Part shown: piece after piece, positions 1 through 9,096 of the stretch | Layout: the number at the start of each line of letters is the position of its first letter | Numbering within the stretch: the stretch's first letter is position 1 | NCBI RefSeq assembly: GCF_002257585.1 | Contig: NZ_CP022743.1 | Coordinates: 992,001 to 1,056,000, forward strand | Direction of reading: 5' to 3' | Length of the DNA stretch: 64,000 bases | DNA from: Mucilaginibacter xinganensis | GTDB lineage: Bacteria > Bacteroidota > Bacteroidia > Sphingobacteriales > Sphingobacteriaceae | Position numbers and translations under genes: made by a program | The notes under the pieces: generated by a model | Database searches by the model: none | What the model saw: only the letters and a program-made list of their open reading frames with translations | Told to the model about the DNA's origin: nothing

Positions 1-1645
1 CGCCATGTAGGCCGATAGTGTAGAGCTCAACTTTATTGGGTGTAATGGGTTCCGGCTTTGAGAAACTGTTCCTGAAGCGGCCGCGAAAAACATCGTCGGC
101 TATCATTAGCTCATATCCAGACATTTTTGGCTCTTTCCGGTAATTTTCGGGATATACGTCAATCAATTTTACCACCCAGTCGGCATCGCTGCCTGAGGTA
201 GCCGCATAAAGTTTTGCTGCAACGTTGCCTGTTATGGTAACATCCTGAGTAAGGGTATCTGTTTGCCAGCTTAAAACATCAGGGCGGCCGTCAACAAAAC
301 GCTGGTCGTCGGTTAGCCAGGTGTACCATCTCGATCCCGGTCCATAAGTTTCTTCAATTGGGCGGGCACGGTAGGGCACAGGTTTTGAAGGATCAGATAC
401 GTAACTGTCAAATGATTTGGCTTCTGCAGCGGATGGCCTGTCAAATGAGAGCTTACCATTGCTGCGGAAATAAATGTTTTTTACCGTTGCTTGCTTAGGC
501 GGCCATGAAGAATAGTTTTTCCATTTGTTTGAGCCGGTTTGAAAAGATATGGCTTCGGCAAATTTTCCATCGCCTTTATCTTTTAAATACCATGCAAACC
601 ATTTGGCCTGGATCTCTTTTCGGAAATAGGTAGCGGTTGGTTCATCAAATTTTATGTTGCCAAGGTTCCGGCCTTCACCGCCAGCCCAGCCGCCGTGCCG
701 CCATGGCCCCAGTACAATAAAATTCCGGTGGCTGGTATCCCTTTTCTCCAGCGCCTTATAAGCATCCTGAGGGCCAACCATGTCTTCCTGGTCCCACCAG
801 CCGCTAACGTGCTGTATAGCCAGTCTCGGATAATCAAGCCTTGACGGAAGCGCCTCCTCTTTCCAGTAAGCGTCATAATTAGGATGTTTTGTAAAGTCGT
901 TCCAGCTTGGCAGTTTGCCATGTACATACTTTTTGTTCATGTTTGACAAAGGCCCCAGTTTTAAATACCAATCGTACGTATCGTAGTTGCTAAACTGGTA
1001 AAGTGAGTCTGTTTTGGAGATCTCTTCCATAAATGCATATTCAAAAGCGTAACTGAGGCGAAATGCGCCGTTGTGGTGCAGGTCATCATTCATAAACATG
1101 TCTGACGGTGTGGCCTGTTCAGAAACTGCTTTAAGCGCCGGATGAGGGTCGCTGGCGGCAATAATAGTTGTCCAGCCATCGTACGAGATGCCGTACATGC
1201 CCGCTCTGCCGTTATTATCGGGTACATTCTTCAAAAGCCAGTCAATAGTATCATAAGTATCGCTGCTTTCATCTATGGCTTTTGCATTCGTTTTGTCACG
1301 GCTAAAACGCATCATTGCATATTTTCCTTCAGACTGGTATCGGCCCCTTATGTCCTGGAAAACAAAAATATAACCATCATCCGCCATATCCTTTATGTAA
1401 GTGCTTTTTTCAGGGCTTGGGTAGCCATCAACGCCATAAGGGGTTCGTAAAATTAAAAACGGCAATTTTTCCGTTTGCCCCTTTGGCGAGAAAATGATTG
1501 TATGCAGTTTAACGCCATCCCGAACCGTTATCATTACTTCCTGCCGGTTATATTTATCATCAGGTTTGGTTTGCTGCGCAAATAAAACCAGCCCGTTTAA
1601 AAGTAAAACGGTTAAAAGAGTTAGCCTTGTAAATAATACTTTCAT
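1..1645 (-). CDS. CocE/NonD family alpha/beta hydrolase, C-terminus cut by window edge
   Basis: A secreted serine hydrolase of the X-Pro dipeptidyl-peptidase/cocaine esterase group, probably acting on acyl or peptide bonds in the periplasm; the substrate cannot be read from sequence. About 548 residues are visible and no stop is reached, so the gene continues left of the window. The start at 1645 gives a hydrophobic signal peptide ending near LVLFAQQ. The family nucleophile motif GISYDGW places the catalytic Ser at residue 154. A conserved SGWWDQED stretch and GPWRHGGW are the expected Asp and His regions. The visible C-terminal part corresponds to the jelly-roll domain of the family. It stands alone, divergent from the methyltransferase at 1756. 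The family call is firm; the substrate is unknown. Confidence 0.85.
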   Translation of the reverse strand, partial: MKVLFTRLTLLTVLLLNGLVLFAQQTKPDDKYNRQEVMITVRDGVKLHTIIFSPKGQTEKLPFLILRTPYGVDGYPSPEKSTYIKDMADDGYIFVFQDIRGRYQSEGKYAMMRFSRDKTNAKAIDESSDTYDTIDWLLKNVPDNNGRAGMYGISYDGWTTIIAASDPHPALKAVSEQATPSDMFMNDDLHHNGAFRLSYAFEYAFMEEISKTDSLYQFSNYDTYDWYLKLGPLSNMNKKYVHGKLPSWNDFTKHPNYDAYWKEEALPSRLDYPRLAIQHVSGWWDQEDMVGPQDAYKALEKRDTSHRNFIVLGPWRHGGWAGGEGRNLGNIKFDEPTATYFRKEIQAKWFAWYLKDKGDGKFAEAISFQTGSNKWKNYSSWPPKQATVKNIYFRSNGKLSFDRPSAAEAKSFDSYVSDPSKPVPYRARPIEETYGPGSRWYTWLTDDQRFVDGRPDVLSWQTDTLTQDVTITGNVAAKLYAATSGSDADWVVKLIDVYPENYRKEPKMSGYELMIADDVFRGRFRNSFSKPEPITPNKVELYTIGLHG

Positions 1646-1755
1646 ATTTGCTGCTTAAAGGTTGCTTAAAGATAAGAATTGGTTTATAAAGTTGATTAGG
1701 TGAGTGGTTGATTAATTAAGTTGTATAATTGCCTGATTGGCTAACAAATAGGAAA

Positions 1756-2376
1756 ATGCCCGCTAATTATAACAATTCAGCATGGTTTTATGACAGGCTT
1801 TCGCGCATGGTTTATGGGTGTGCGCTGGTGAATGCACAGGTTTACCTGCTGCAATATGTTCCTGCCAGGGCCGCGGTGTTGATAGCGGGTGGGGGAACGG
1901 GCTGGATATTGGATGAACTGACTAAAATACAGCAGTCCGGCTTGCAAATAACTTATGTTGAGATTGCTGCTGACATGATGACCCTATCAAAAAAAAGGAA
2001 TACCGGCAACAATGAGGTAGTTTTTATTAATGATGCCGTGGAGCGAATCAGCTTCGATAAAAAATTTGATGTAGTAATTACGCCGTTCCTGTTCGACAAT
2101 TTTACAGAAGAGACCACCGGGAAGGTATTTAACCACATTCACAGGTCGCTCAAGCCTGGCGGATCATGGCTTAACGCTGATTTTCAACTCAGCGGAAAAT
2201 GGTGGCAGGCTATTTTATTAAAATTGATGTTTTTGTTTTTTAGGATACTTTGCAATATAGAGGCATCGAAATTGCCTGATGTACAAAAGCAATTTGAGCG
2301 CAGGGGATATGGCGTAGTTGAGGAGAAGACTTTTTATCGGGATTTTATAATATCAAGAGTGTATCAATTGATTTAA
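1756..2376 (+). CDS. Class I SAM-dependent methyltransferase
   Basis: A small methyltransferase of 206 residues. It carries the SAM-binding glycine motif VLIAGGGTG followed by an acidic residue after the next strand (YVEIAADM), and a later FDVVITPFLFDNF strand in the motif II/III region. A C-terminal hydrophobic stretch (ILLKLMFLFFRIL) may sit on the membrane or in a lipid-binding pocket. A TTG at 1729 would extend the protein by nine residues, but the ATG at 1756 is preceded by AGGAAA and is preferred. The neighbouring genes are divergent (hydrolase) and convergent (response regulator), so it is probably transcribed alone. The substrate is unknown. Confidence 0.75.
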   Translation: MPANYNNSAWFYDRLSRMVYGCALVNAQVYLLQYVPARAAVLIAGGGTGWILDELTKIQQSGLQITYVEIAADMMTLSKKRNTGNNEVVFINDAVERISFDKKFDVVITPFLFDNFTEETTGKVFNHIHRSLKPGGSWLNADFQLSGKWWQAILLKLMFLFFRILCNIEASKLPDVQKQFERRGYGVVEEKTFYRDFIISRVYQLI

Positions 2377-2382
2377 AAATTA

Positions 2383-2411
2383 TGTCATGCCGAAACAGGT
2401 TCAGCATGACA
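2383..2411. terminator. Inverted repeat between convergent genes, terminator or REP-like
   Basis: TGTCATGC at 2383-2390 pairs with GCATGACA at 2404-2411, and the inner bases CGAA/TTC extend the stem. It lies between the stop codons of the methyltransferase and the response regulator, where a bidirectional terminator would be expected. The word resembles a palindromic intergenic repeat that I recall as common in Sphingobacteriaceae; that part is memory, not a search. Confidence 0.5.
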
Positions 2412-2440
2412 TTCGTTATTTTTATATATTGATTGCTTAC

Positions 2441-3133
2441 TTACCCATTATAAACAAACTTATATCCAATCCCTCTAACCGTTTGTAAGTACTGTGGCGA
2501 GTCAGGATTTGATTCTATCTTTTTACGCAGCCTTACAATGTGCATGTCAAGGGTTCTGGTGTTTACGTCGGCATTGTATCCCCAAACTTCCATCATCAGT
2601 TCCTCGCGGTTAATCACTTTGTTCTTGTTTTTAAGAAAATACAGCAGGATGCGGTTTTCAAGTATGGTGAGCTCAATTTTACGGCTGTCTTTTATCAGCA
2701 AATGGGTATTGGGTAAATGTTCCATATCCGCAAATTTGTATGACTCTGTTTTTTCGCTGTTTAACGAAAATTTGATCTTATTGTCAATCATAGCCACCAA
2801 AACATCCATATTAAAAGGCTTGATGATGTAATCAGACACACCAAAGTTATACGCTGCAATTTTATCAACGTCCTGCCCTTTTGCGGTCATCATAATCACT
2901 AAATTATCAAATCCTTTTTCTCGAATATTGGTACAAACCTCCGACCCCTGTTTGCCGGGAAGCATCCAGTCTAACAAAACAATATCGGGTAGTTCGCTTA
3001 AAATTATTTTTTCAGCGTCGTCGCCATTAGCGGCATCTAAAACTTTATATCCCTCAGACTGTAAACGTTCACTTACCAGGAAACGCAGGTTTTCATCATC
3101 TTCAACCAGCGCAATTTTTATTTCTTTATTCAT
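2441..3133 (-). CDS. OmpR/PhoB-family response regulator
   Basis: A 230-residue two-domain regulator. The receiver domain (about 1-120) has the acidic pair region VEDDEN at 10-15, the phospho-acceptor D55 in LLDWMLPG, and the conserved Lys in IIKPFN. A winged-helix DNA-binding domain fills about 130-228, ending in the typical LQTVRGIGYKF. It starts 3 bases after the stop of the histidine kinase gene upstream, so the two are a cognate pair in one operon. The architecture matches RprY-like regulators of Bacteroidota. The target genes cannot be told from this window. Confidence 0.92.
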   Translation of the reverse strand: MNKEIKIALVEDDENLRFLVSERLQSEGYKVLDAANGDDAEKIILSELPDIVLLDWMLPGKQGSEVCTNIREKGFDNLVIMMTAKGQDVDKIAAYNFGVSDYIIKPFNMDVLVAMIDNKIKFSLNSEKTESYKFADMEHLPNTHLLIKDSRKIELTILENRILLYFLKNKNKVINREELMMEVWGYNADVNTRTLDMHIVRLRKKIESNPDSPQYLQTVRGIGYKFVYNG

Positions 3134-3136
3134 ATT

Positions 3137-4780
3137 TTAATTTTCATAAGGTAATGTAACTATAAACTCCGAACCTTCGTTCACCTTACTGTTGACAATT
3201 ATTTCTCCGTGCATAAAATTAACCAGTTCTTTACAAAAAGCCAAACCCAGCCCAACGCTTCCGTTTTGATTATACTGGTTCTCTATCCTGTAAAACTTCT
3301 TAAATACATTGGGCAGTTCATCTTTCCTTATCCCAATTCCCCTATCCCTAAAAGCGAATACTATATTCCGTTTAGTATTACTCACATTTATATGCAACTC
3401 TTTATTTTTAGGGTGCGAATACTTGTAAGCATTTTCCATCAAGTTCTGAAAAATGCTGCCTAAAAGCACAGGATCAGTGTACAACGGATGAACTTCATGA
3501 AAGTTATGGGTAATTTTAAAATCAGGATACTTTATTCTGAAGGTTTCAATGTAGCTTTTCACAAAGCGCTCAACATTAATTTCTTCTATTTTAATATTTA
3601 TCGATTTGTTTTCAAGTTGTGTAAAGGACAATAACTTATTCATCAGTTCATTAAGCTTGTCAGCTTCCTCATTTAGGATCCGGCCATATTGCTTGCGCTG
3701 TTTTTCACTAAGTTCGCTGTCGCCGCTAAGGTTTGAGCCGGCAATTTTTATAACGCTTACCGGGGTTTTAAACTCGTGGGTAAAATTATTTATAAAGTCG
3801 TATTGGAGTTTAAATAGCTTAATATTTACGTTTAGGTTGCGGTAAATAAGCCAGCCTATCAGTACCAAAAAACAATAAACCAACAGCACTGAAGCGCCAA
3901 TAGGCATAAATCTCCGGTTAATTTCATTTGTAAGGTAATCCGGGGCTGATTTGAAATACAGTTTATAATCGGATAATGCGCCAGGCAGGGCTAATTCTGT
4001 TATCAGGTTTCCTGCCTGGTTGTCCGGCGGATCATATACAACAGGTTCAACAGTTACGTCCTGGTAAAGTTCTTTATGGGTGTTTTTTACTTTCAGCAAA
4101 TAAGGATTGATGAAAAAAGTCATCATATTTTGCTTGGAAAATGATGGTGAATTTGGGTGCTTCTGCAATTCGCGTAAAATTTTAACATCCTCGCGGCGCA
4201 AAATATTTGAATAGCTTATCTGGCCGGGCTTAACATCATAAAACGAGCGAAATATTTCATCTTGCGTTGAACTGTGTGCTGTGTCAGACGAGTTTATATA
4301 ATTGCCCAGTTTTTTGGCCATCTGGTCAAAATCAGGCTCGTTGGCAGTGTTCCAAATTTTAAGTCCGGCCACTTTTCCTTTCTTAGGCCAGTAGTGGTAG
4401 ATAGATTTTATTGAAATACCTAATTGATTCTTTATGATGGCAGTGTTTTTTTGGTTGCCTATTTGCAGGTCATAAAAAACGATACGTTTTACGAAGTTAT
4501 AATTGTGAAAAACCGAATCGGCGTATTTAGCAGCTGAAGCTGAATCAAGGAAGCCCTGGTATGAAGTTATCTCAGGTATTTTGTTTTGAAAAAGGCTGGT
4601 ATATGGTTTTATAGTTTGCTCCATTACATCTATCTTTTTTGAAGCAAACTCATTTTCAACGTATTTAGCATTGAGGCTGTAGGACACAAAAAGGGCTATT
4701 ATAAAGGTTACCGATATAAGTATCAGGAATATGATGATCAGTAAAAAGTTTTTCCGGTAAGTGTTATCCTGCTTTTTCAT
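3137..4780 (-). CDS. Membrane sensor histidine kinase
   Basis: A 547-residue sensor kinase. Transmembrane segment 1 lies at about 12-34, a large extracytoplasmic region at about 35-293, and segment 2 at about 294-314. The HisKA H-box NFTHEFKTPVS places the phosphorylated His at 335. A HATPase_c domain follows, with an N-box (NLMENAYKY) and glycine-rich boxes (RDRGIGI, GSVGLGLA). No PAS or HAMP domain is evident. The periplasmic sensor region is not a domain I recognise. The gene begins 9 bases after the end of the S9-like lipoprotein gene and ends 3 bases before the response regulator, so all three form one operon. Confidence 0.92.
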   Translation of the reverse strand: MKKQDNTYRKNFLLIIIFLILISVTFIIALFVSYSLNAKYVENEFASKKIDVMEQTIKPYTSLFQNKIPEITSYQGFLDSASAAKYADSVFHNYNFVKRIVFYDLQIGNQKNTAIIKNQLGISIKSIYHYWPKKGKVAGLKIWNTANEPDFDQMAKKLGNYINSSDTAHSSTQDEIFRSFYDVKPGQISYSNILRREDVKILRELQKHPNSPSFSKQNMMTFFINPYLLKVKNTHKELYQDVTVEPVVYDPPDNQAGNLITELALPGALSDYKLYFKSAPDYLTNEINRRFMPIGASVLLVYCFLVLIGWLIYRNLNVNIKLFKLQYDFINNFTHEFKTPVSVIKIAGSNLSGDSELSEKQRKQYGRILNEEADKLNELMNKLLSFTQLENKSINIKIEEINVERFVKSYIETFRIKYPDFKITHNFHEVHPLYTDPVLLGSIFQNLMENAYKYSHPKNKELHINVSNTKRNIVFAFRDRGIGIRKDELPNVFKKFYRIENQYNQNGSVGLGLAFCKELVNFMHGEIIVNSKVNEGSEFIVTLPYEN

Positions 4781-4789
4781 AAACGGGGA

Positions 4790-6685
4790 TTATGGTTTCT
4801 CCCGCATATTTTCATCAAGGAACTTTTCAATTTCAGCATACATCTCCATCCTGTTTGCCTGGCTCCTGAAAAAAGTACGTTCCCTTGGCTTTAAAAAGTA
4901 TTTAACATTATCGTTGCCGTTTTGTTTTTGAAGCTCGCGAACAAACCGGTTAAGTTCGCTGATGTTTGCACGATCATCCCGTGCTCCCTGGAATATTAAG
5001 AGCGGTGCCCTGATCTTGCGAATGTTGAAAACAGGAGATATTGTTCTTAGCTGGCTGGCGTCAGTTTCAGGATTACCCACCCTTTCATACGTCATTTGTA
5101 CCAAAGGTTTCAGGTAAGGCGGTGCATCTTTTATGTACGTAAAAAAATTTATCAGTCCGTGCTGCACTATAGCGCAGTTATACATGCCCGGATGAAAAGA
5201 CAAGCCATATAAAGCCGAGAAGCCGCCAAAACCACCGCCGAAAATGGCTACCCTTTTAGGGTTCGCAATTTTATTTTCAATCAGCCAATTTACGCCGTCA
5301 GTAATATCCTGCTGCATTTTTCCACCGACTTCTTTAAATCCGGCACTGTAAAATGCTTTCCCAAAACCGGTTGATCCCCGGTAATTAACCTGGAAAACCG
5401 CGTACCCGCGATTTGCCAAAAACTGCACTTCGGGGTTATAGCCCCACCAGTTATGGCTAAATGGCCCGTCGTGTGGCATAACCACTACCGGCAGGTCGGT
5501 TTTTGTTGAGCCTTGCGGAAGCGTTAGGTAGCCATTTATCTTCATGCCATCGCCGGCTTTAAAGGATACAGGTTGCATAGCACAAAGTTCATCAGGCTTA
5601 ATGTTCGGATTGATATCGCCCAGCTTAGTTAATTTGGCCGTGCTTTTTTCGTACAGGTAGTACGATCCCGGATTCCGGTCGGTATAGGTGAAAAAAATAA
5701 ACTTGTTTTCTGCACTGTCCCTGTCCGTTATGTCTATCTGGGTGCCTTTGAGCTCAGCTGACAGCTTATTGTAAATGCGTTTAATTTCCGGGTCTAAAAA
5801 ATGTTTCTGCGGTTTTGCGGCATCCCACGCCACCAGCTCAATTTTACGCCTGTTTCTTGAATACTGGTAATCCTGGATATCCGCATAGGAGGAGGAAAAT
5901 ATTACTTTAACTTCTTTTCCATTTTCAGCGTTAATTTCAACAAGGGCTGTTTTATCCCGATTTACATTAGAAAGCGCCAGGAAGTTATTTCCGTTACCCG
6001 TAAAAGCTATTGGCTTTACCGAGGTTTTAAAATTGTTTGCAATAATGCCTTTAAACGGAGCACTGTCATTTGGCCTGTAAAGTATAGTTTCATCCACCCC
6101 GTCTGACGCCCTCACCAGCCTGATCTTGCCATCAGCGTCGGGGTACCATTGTGTTATATTACCCGGATTCACCAAATAAGGGGTTAATTCTTTAGTCTTA
6201 ATATTAAGGCGGTAAACATCAAAATTTGCCGAGTCGCGTTTATTCATCCTGATAGATATGATGTCCGGCTCAAGCTTGTTCCGCCCTATCATTGAGATGC
6301 GCACTTTTTTAGGGGAAATAATTATTTGTGATTTTAACGTGGAAACATCAAGTGCGAACATTCGTATTTCATCACTTGCAATAATGTCCTGAAAAAAAAC
6401 GATCTCATTATTATAGGTCCAGAAATAATCGCCTCTTATGGAATAATCGGTAAAGTTGGTAGCCATTTCCTCCTTTCCACCTTCCAGGGATTGGATAAAA
6501 AGGTTCTGTTTGTCCTTAAACGGCTTTAAATATGAAATATATTTACCATCGGGCGATATCCTGTAATTGATTTTTTCGGGCGTTCTGAAGAAATCAATTA
6601 CAGGAATAGGCGTTACTTGTTGCTCACAGGCACTTAATGCAGCTATAACAAAAACATACAGTAATACTCTGAAATTATTTAACAT
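4790..6685 (-). CDS. S9 (prolyl oligopeptidase) family lipoprotein lacking catalytic Ser and His
   Basis: A 631-residue lipoprotein: the signal peptide ends in the lipobox LSAC, with the lipidated Cys at 20. Residues about 35-370 fit the beta-propeller of the S9 family and 375-630 the alpha/beta-hydrolase domain (MPHDGPFSHNWWGYNPEVQF, NYRGSTGFGKAFY). The nucleophile elbow, GGSYGG in active members, reads GGGFGG, so position 485 is Gly. The segment holding the catalytic His aligns as PRERTFFRSQANR against the usual P-x-E-G-H-G-F pattern, leaving Thr at 604. The Asp segment (GARDDR, D570) is kept. The protein should not hydrolyse peptides by the normal mechanism. It is the first gene of the operon with the kinase and regulator, which suggests a ligand-binding or sensing role (inference). 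Confidence 0.85.
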   Translation of the reverse strand: MLNNFRVLLYVFVIAALSACEQQVTPIPVIDFFRTPEKINYRISPDGKYISYLKPFKDKQNLFIQSLEGGKEEMATNFTDYSIRGDYFWTYNNEIVFFQDIIASDEIRMFALDVSTLKSQIIISPKKVRISMIGRNKLEPDIISIRMNKRDSANFDVYRLNIKTKELTPYLVNPGNITQWYPDADGKIRLVRASDGVDETILYRPNDSAPFKGIIANNFKTSVKPIAFTGNGNNFLALSNVNRDKTALVEINAENGKEVKVIFSSSYADIQDYQYSRNRRKIELVAWDAAKPQKHFLDPEIKRIYNKLSAELKGTQIDITDRDSAENKFIFFTYTDRNPGSYYLYEKSTAKLTKLGDINPNIKPDELCAMQPVSFKAGDGMKINGYLTLPQGSTKTDLPVVVMPHDGPFSHNWWGYNPEVQFLANRGYAVFQVNYRGSTGFGKAFYSAGFKEVGGKMQQDITDGVNWLIENKIANPKRVAIFGGGFGGFSALYGLSFHPGMYNCAIVQHGLINFFTYIKDAPPYLKPLVQMTYERVGNPETDASQLRTISPVFNIRKIRAPLLIFQGARDDRANISELNRFVRELQKQNGNDNVKYFLKPRERTFFRSQANRMEMYAEIEKFLDENMREKP

Positions 6686-6850
6686 TAGCTATACGTGGTG
6701 GTATTTAATCTGGTTAAATTATACAATAAACTTTATCAATTCAAACTGTCACTACAATTTTACCCATAGTTAATTTAGAAAATTGAACATATCGGAATTG
6801 AAAGGGGTATTTTCAAATTTGCAAATACGCTGTGTTCAAATTAAATAACT

Positions 6851-6858
6851 TATTTTTG
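6851..6858 (+). promoter_or_regulatory. Candidate -7 box for the TPR gene
   Basis: TATTTTTG matches the Bacteroidota -7 consensus TAnnTTTG and ends 5 bases before the ATG at 6864. No -33 TTTG is seen at the normal spacing, so this is only a candidate. Confidence 0.35.
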
Positions 6859-6863
6859 ATTTA

Positions 6864-8675
6864 ATGAAGCAAATATTTCTGTGTTTTTTGTTGATGTTAT
6901 TAGTTGGCCCGGAGCTATATGCCCAGGACAATGATTTGCTGCTGGCAAAGCAATATGCTGCCAATGGGGAGCCTCAAAAAGCGCTTGACATTTACCAGAA
7001 ATTATACAGGCAAAACAACGAAGCTTATTTCACCGTGTATGTGAACAGCCTATTAGCTGAAAAGAAATTTGACGACGCTGTTAACATCACAAAAAAAATG
7101 ATCCGGAAGCATCCCGAAGATCATCAATATAATATAGTGCTGGGGGCAGCATATACGCAGCAGGGTTCTATTGAAAAGGCAAATGCAATATATGATGACC
7201 TGATCAAAAATCTCCCTGCCGACCAGGGAAAGATAGCCATACTTGCCTCGCAATTTTACCAGAATGCAAATGTTGATTATGCAATAAAGATTTTTCTGCA
7301 AGGGCGTAAGCTGTTGCAAAACAATCAAATATTTTCTTACGAGTTAATAAATCTATACCGTTATAAAAGGGACAAAGCTGCTTTGGTTGAGGAATATCTT
7401 AACTTTTTACCGTCAAATCCTCCATTTATTACACAGGCCGAAAATACCATGTCGAATTTATTTGAGGGCCAGGCCGACTATGATATTCTGAAAACGGCAT
7501 TGCTGAAAAAAATTCAGAAAGATCCACAGCAAACGCTATATCCGGAACTGCTTACCTGGCAATTTTTGCAGCAAAAGCAATTTGATATGGCATTGAACCA
7601 GGCACTTGCACTAAGCAGGCGGCAAAATGACGATGGAAATAATGTTTTTGAACTGTGCAGCACACTTACGGCCAATGAGGCTTATGACGCAGCCATAAGA
7701 GGCTACGAATACCTGGTTAGCAAAGGGAAGGAACAGCCTTTATATATCCCTTCAAAAATTGAGTTAATAAACACAAAAAATTCACGGATAACATCGGGTA
7801 AATATGTTAAGGAGGATCTTTTAAGCCTTGAAAAAGATTATAATGACCTGTTAACTGAATTTGGAAAAAATTCAAACACGGCGTTTGCCATGCAAAAATT
7901 AGCCAGCCTGCAGGCGTTTAGGCTGCACAAGCTGGCCGATGCACAAAAGTTACTGGAAGAGACGGTTAAAATTCCGGGTATCCAGCCAGGCTTGCTTGCC
8001 AGTTGTAAGCTTGATCTGGGCGATGTTACGCTGTTAAATAATCAGCCCTGGGATGCAACGTTACTTTACAGCCAGGTTGAAAAAGATTTTCCAAACACAT
8101 CAATAAGCCAGGACGCAAAATACCGTAATGCTAAACTTGCTTATTACACCGGCGATTTTACCTGGGCCAGGGGGCAGCTTGATGTATTAAAAGCGGCAAC
8201 GTCACAATTGATTGCCAATGATGCGTTAAATTTATCGTTGCTGATTTCTGATAACATTGCGGCCGACAGCAGCGGATCGGCATTGAAAGTTTATGCACGG
8301 GCAGATCTGCAAATATTTGCCGGACAGCCTGAAAAAGCTTTAGCTACATTGGATAGTATTGATGCTAAATACCCCGGAAATTCACTTGCCGACGATATTT
8401 TAATGGCCAGGGCCCGGCTGTTTATCCAGCAAAAGGACTACACAATGGCCATACCTCTTTTGAAAAAGATTGCCGAAGAGCATAGTTTTGATCTTTGGGC
8501 AGATGATGCTGTATTTATGTTGGGCGATATTTATGAAAACCAATTGCAGGATAAAGAAAAAGCTAAAATGTATTACCAGAAGATAATTACCGATTATGCG
8601 GGCAGCCTTTACATAAACGAAGCCCGCAAAAGGTTCAGGCTATTAAGAGGAGATAAGAACGAAGCGGCCTCATAA
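6864..8675 (+). CDS. Secreted tetratricopeptide-repeat protein
   Basis: A 603-residue protein with a signal peptide ending near ELYAQ at 21. The rest is helical repeats: early TPR units at about 25-130, such as ANGEPQKALDIYQKLY, and TolA/YbgF-like units at about 400-600, such as ATLDSIDAKYPGNSLADDI. TPR arrays are protein-binding scaffolds; here the protein is probably periplasmic or attached to the outer membrane. No enzymatic domain is visible. It is divergent from the S9-like operon and followed by DUF4286 and rfbC on the same strand after a 117-base gap. The partner is unknown. Confidence 0.8.
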   Translation: MKQIFLCFLLMLLVGPELYAQDNDLLLAKQYAANGEPQKALDIYQKLYRQNNEAYFTVYVNSLLAEKKFDDAVNITKKMIRKHPEDHQYNIVLGAAYTQQGSIEKANAIYDDLIKNLPADQGKIAILASQFYQNANVDYAIKIFLQGRKLLQNNQIFSYELINLYRYKRDKAALVEEYLNFLPSNPPFITQAENTMSNLFEGQADYDILKTALLKKIQKDPQQTLYPELLTWQFLQQKQFDMALNQALALSRRQNDDGNNVFELCSTLTANEAYDAAIRGYEYLVSKGKEQPLYIPSKIELINTKNSRITSGKYVKEDLLSLEKDYNDLLTEFGKNSNTAFAMQKLASLQAFRLHKLADAQKLLEETVKIPGIQPGLLASCKLDLGDVTLLNNQPWDATLLYSQVEKDFPNTSISQDAKYRNAKLAYYTGDFTWARGQLDVLKAATSQLIANDALNLSLLISDNIAADSSGSALKVYARADLQIFAGQPEKALATLDSIDAKYPGNSLADDILMARARLFIQQKDYTMAIPLLKKIAEEHSFDLWADDAVFMLGDIYENQLQDKEKAKMYYQKIITDYAGSLYINEARKRFRLLRGDKNEAAS

Positions 8676-8779
8676 GATGGCTGCATAAGTTTAATTGCTA
8701 AATCAATAGGTGGGACTGAACTTTAATAATGAGTTTTTTTACAACCGGGCGGGTTATAATTTACTTCAACTAAAAATAC

Positions 8780-8787
8780 TATTTTTG
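8780..8787 (+). promoter_or_regulatory. Candidate -7 box for the DUF4286 gene
   Basis: TATTTTTG fits TAnnTTTG and ends 5 bases before the ATG at 8793. No clear -33 element is present. Confidence 0.35.
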
Positions 8788-8792
8788 CGGCG

Positions 8793-9095
8793 ATGATCAT
8801 ATTTAACGATACCGTAATTGTGGATGAAACTATCCACCAAAAATGGCTTAACTGGATGCAGAAGGTATATATTCCTGCAGTAATGGAAACCGGGCATTTT
8901 AAATCATACCAGGTGTTAACTGTTATTGATTCGCCAAACGAGGGGGTAACTTACTGCGTGCAGTATAGCGCTGAAACCATTGAGGATTTTAACCATTTCT
9001 ACAGTAAACATCTGCATAGGCTTCAGGATATCCACAATCAGGAGTTTGAAAATCAGTTTGTGATTTTTAACACCCTTATGAAAACCGTTGACTAA
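8793..9095 (+). CDS. DUF4286 family protein
   Basis: A 100-residue cytoplasmic protein of a Bacteroidota-typical family. Features that fit are the start MIIFNDTVIVDE, the HQKWLNWMQKVYIPAVMETG helix, a central YCVQYSAET strand, and the late FYSKHLHRLQ/NQFVIFNTLM segments. The fold is probably ferredoxin-like (dimeric alpha-beta barrel type), but no function is established. The stop codon lies one base before the ATG of rfbC, so the two are co-transcribed and probably translationally coupled. Confidence 0.75.
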   Translation: MIIFNDTVIVDETIHQKWLNWMQKVYIPAVMETGHFKSYQVLTVIDSPNEGVTYCVQYSAETIEDFNHFYSKHLHRLQDIHNQEFENQFVIFNTLMKTVD

Positions 9096-9096
9096 A

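Noticed and set aside
1142..1450. Plus-strand ORF of 102 codons
   Set aside because: It lies wholly antisense to the well-supported CocE-type hydrolase and has no domain pattern.
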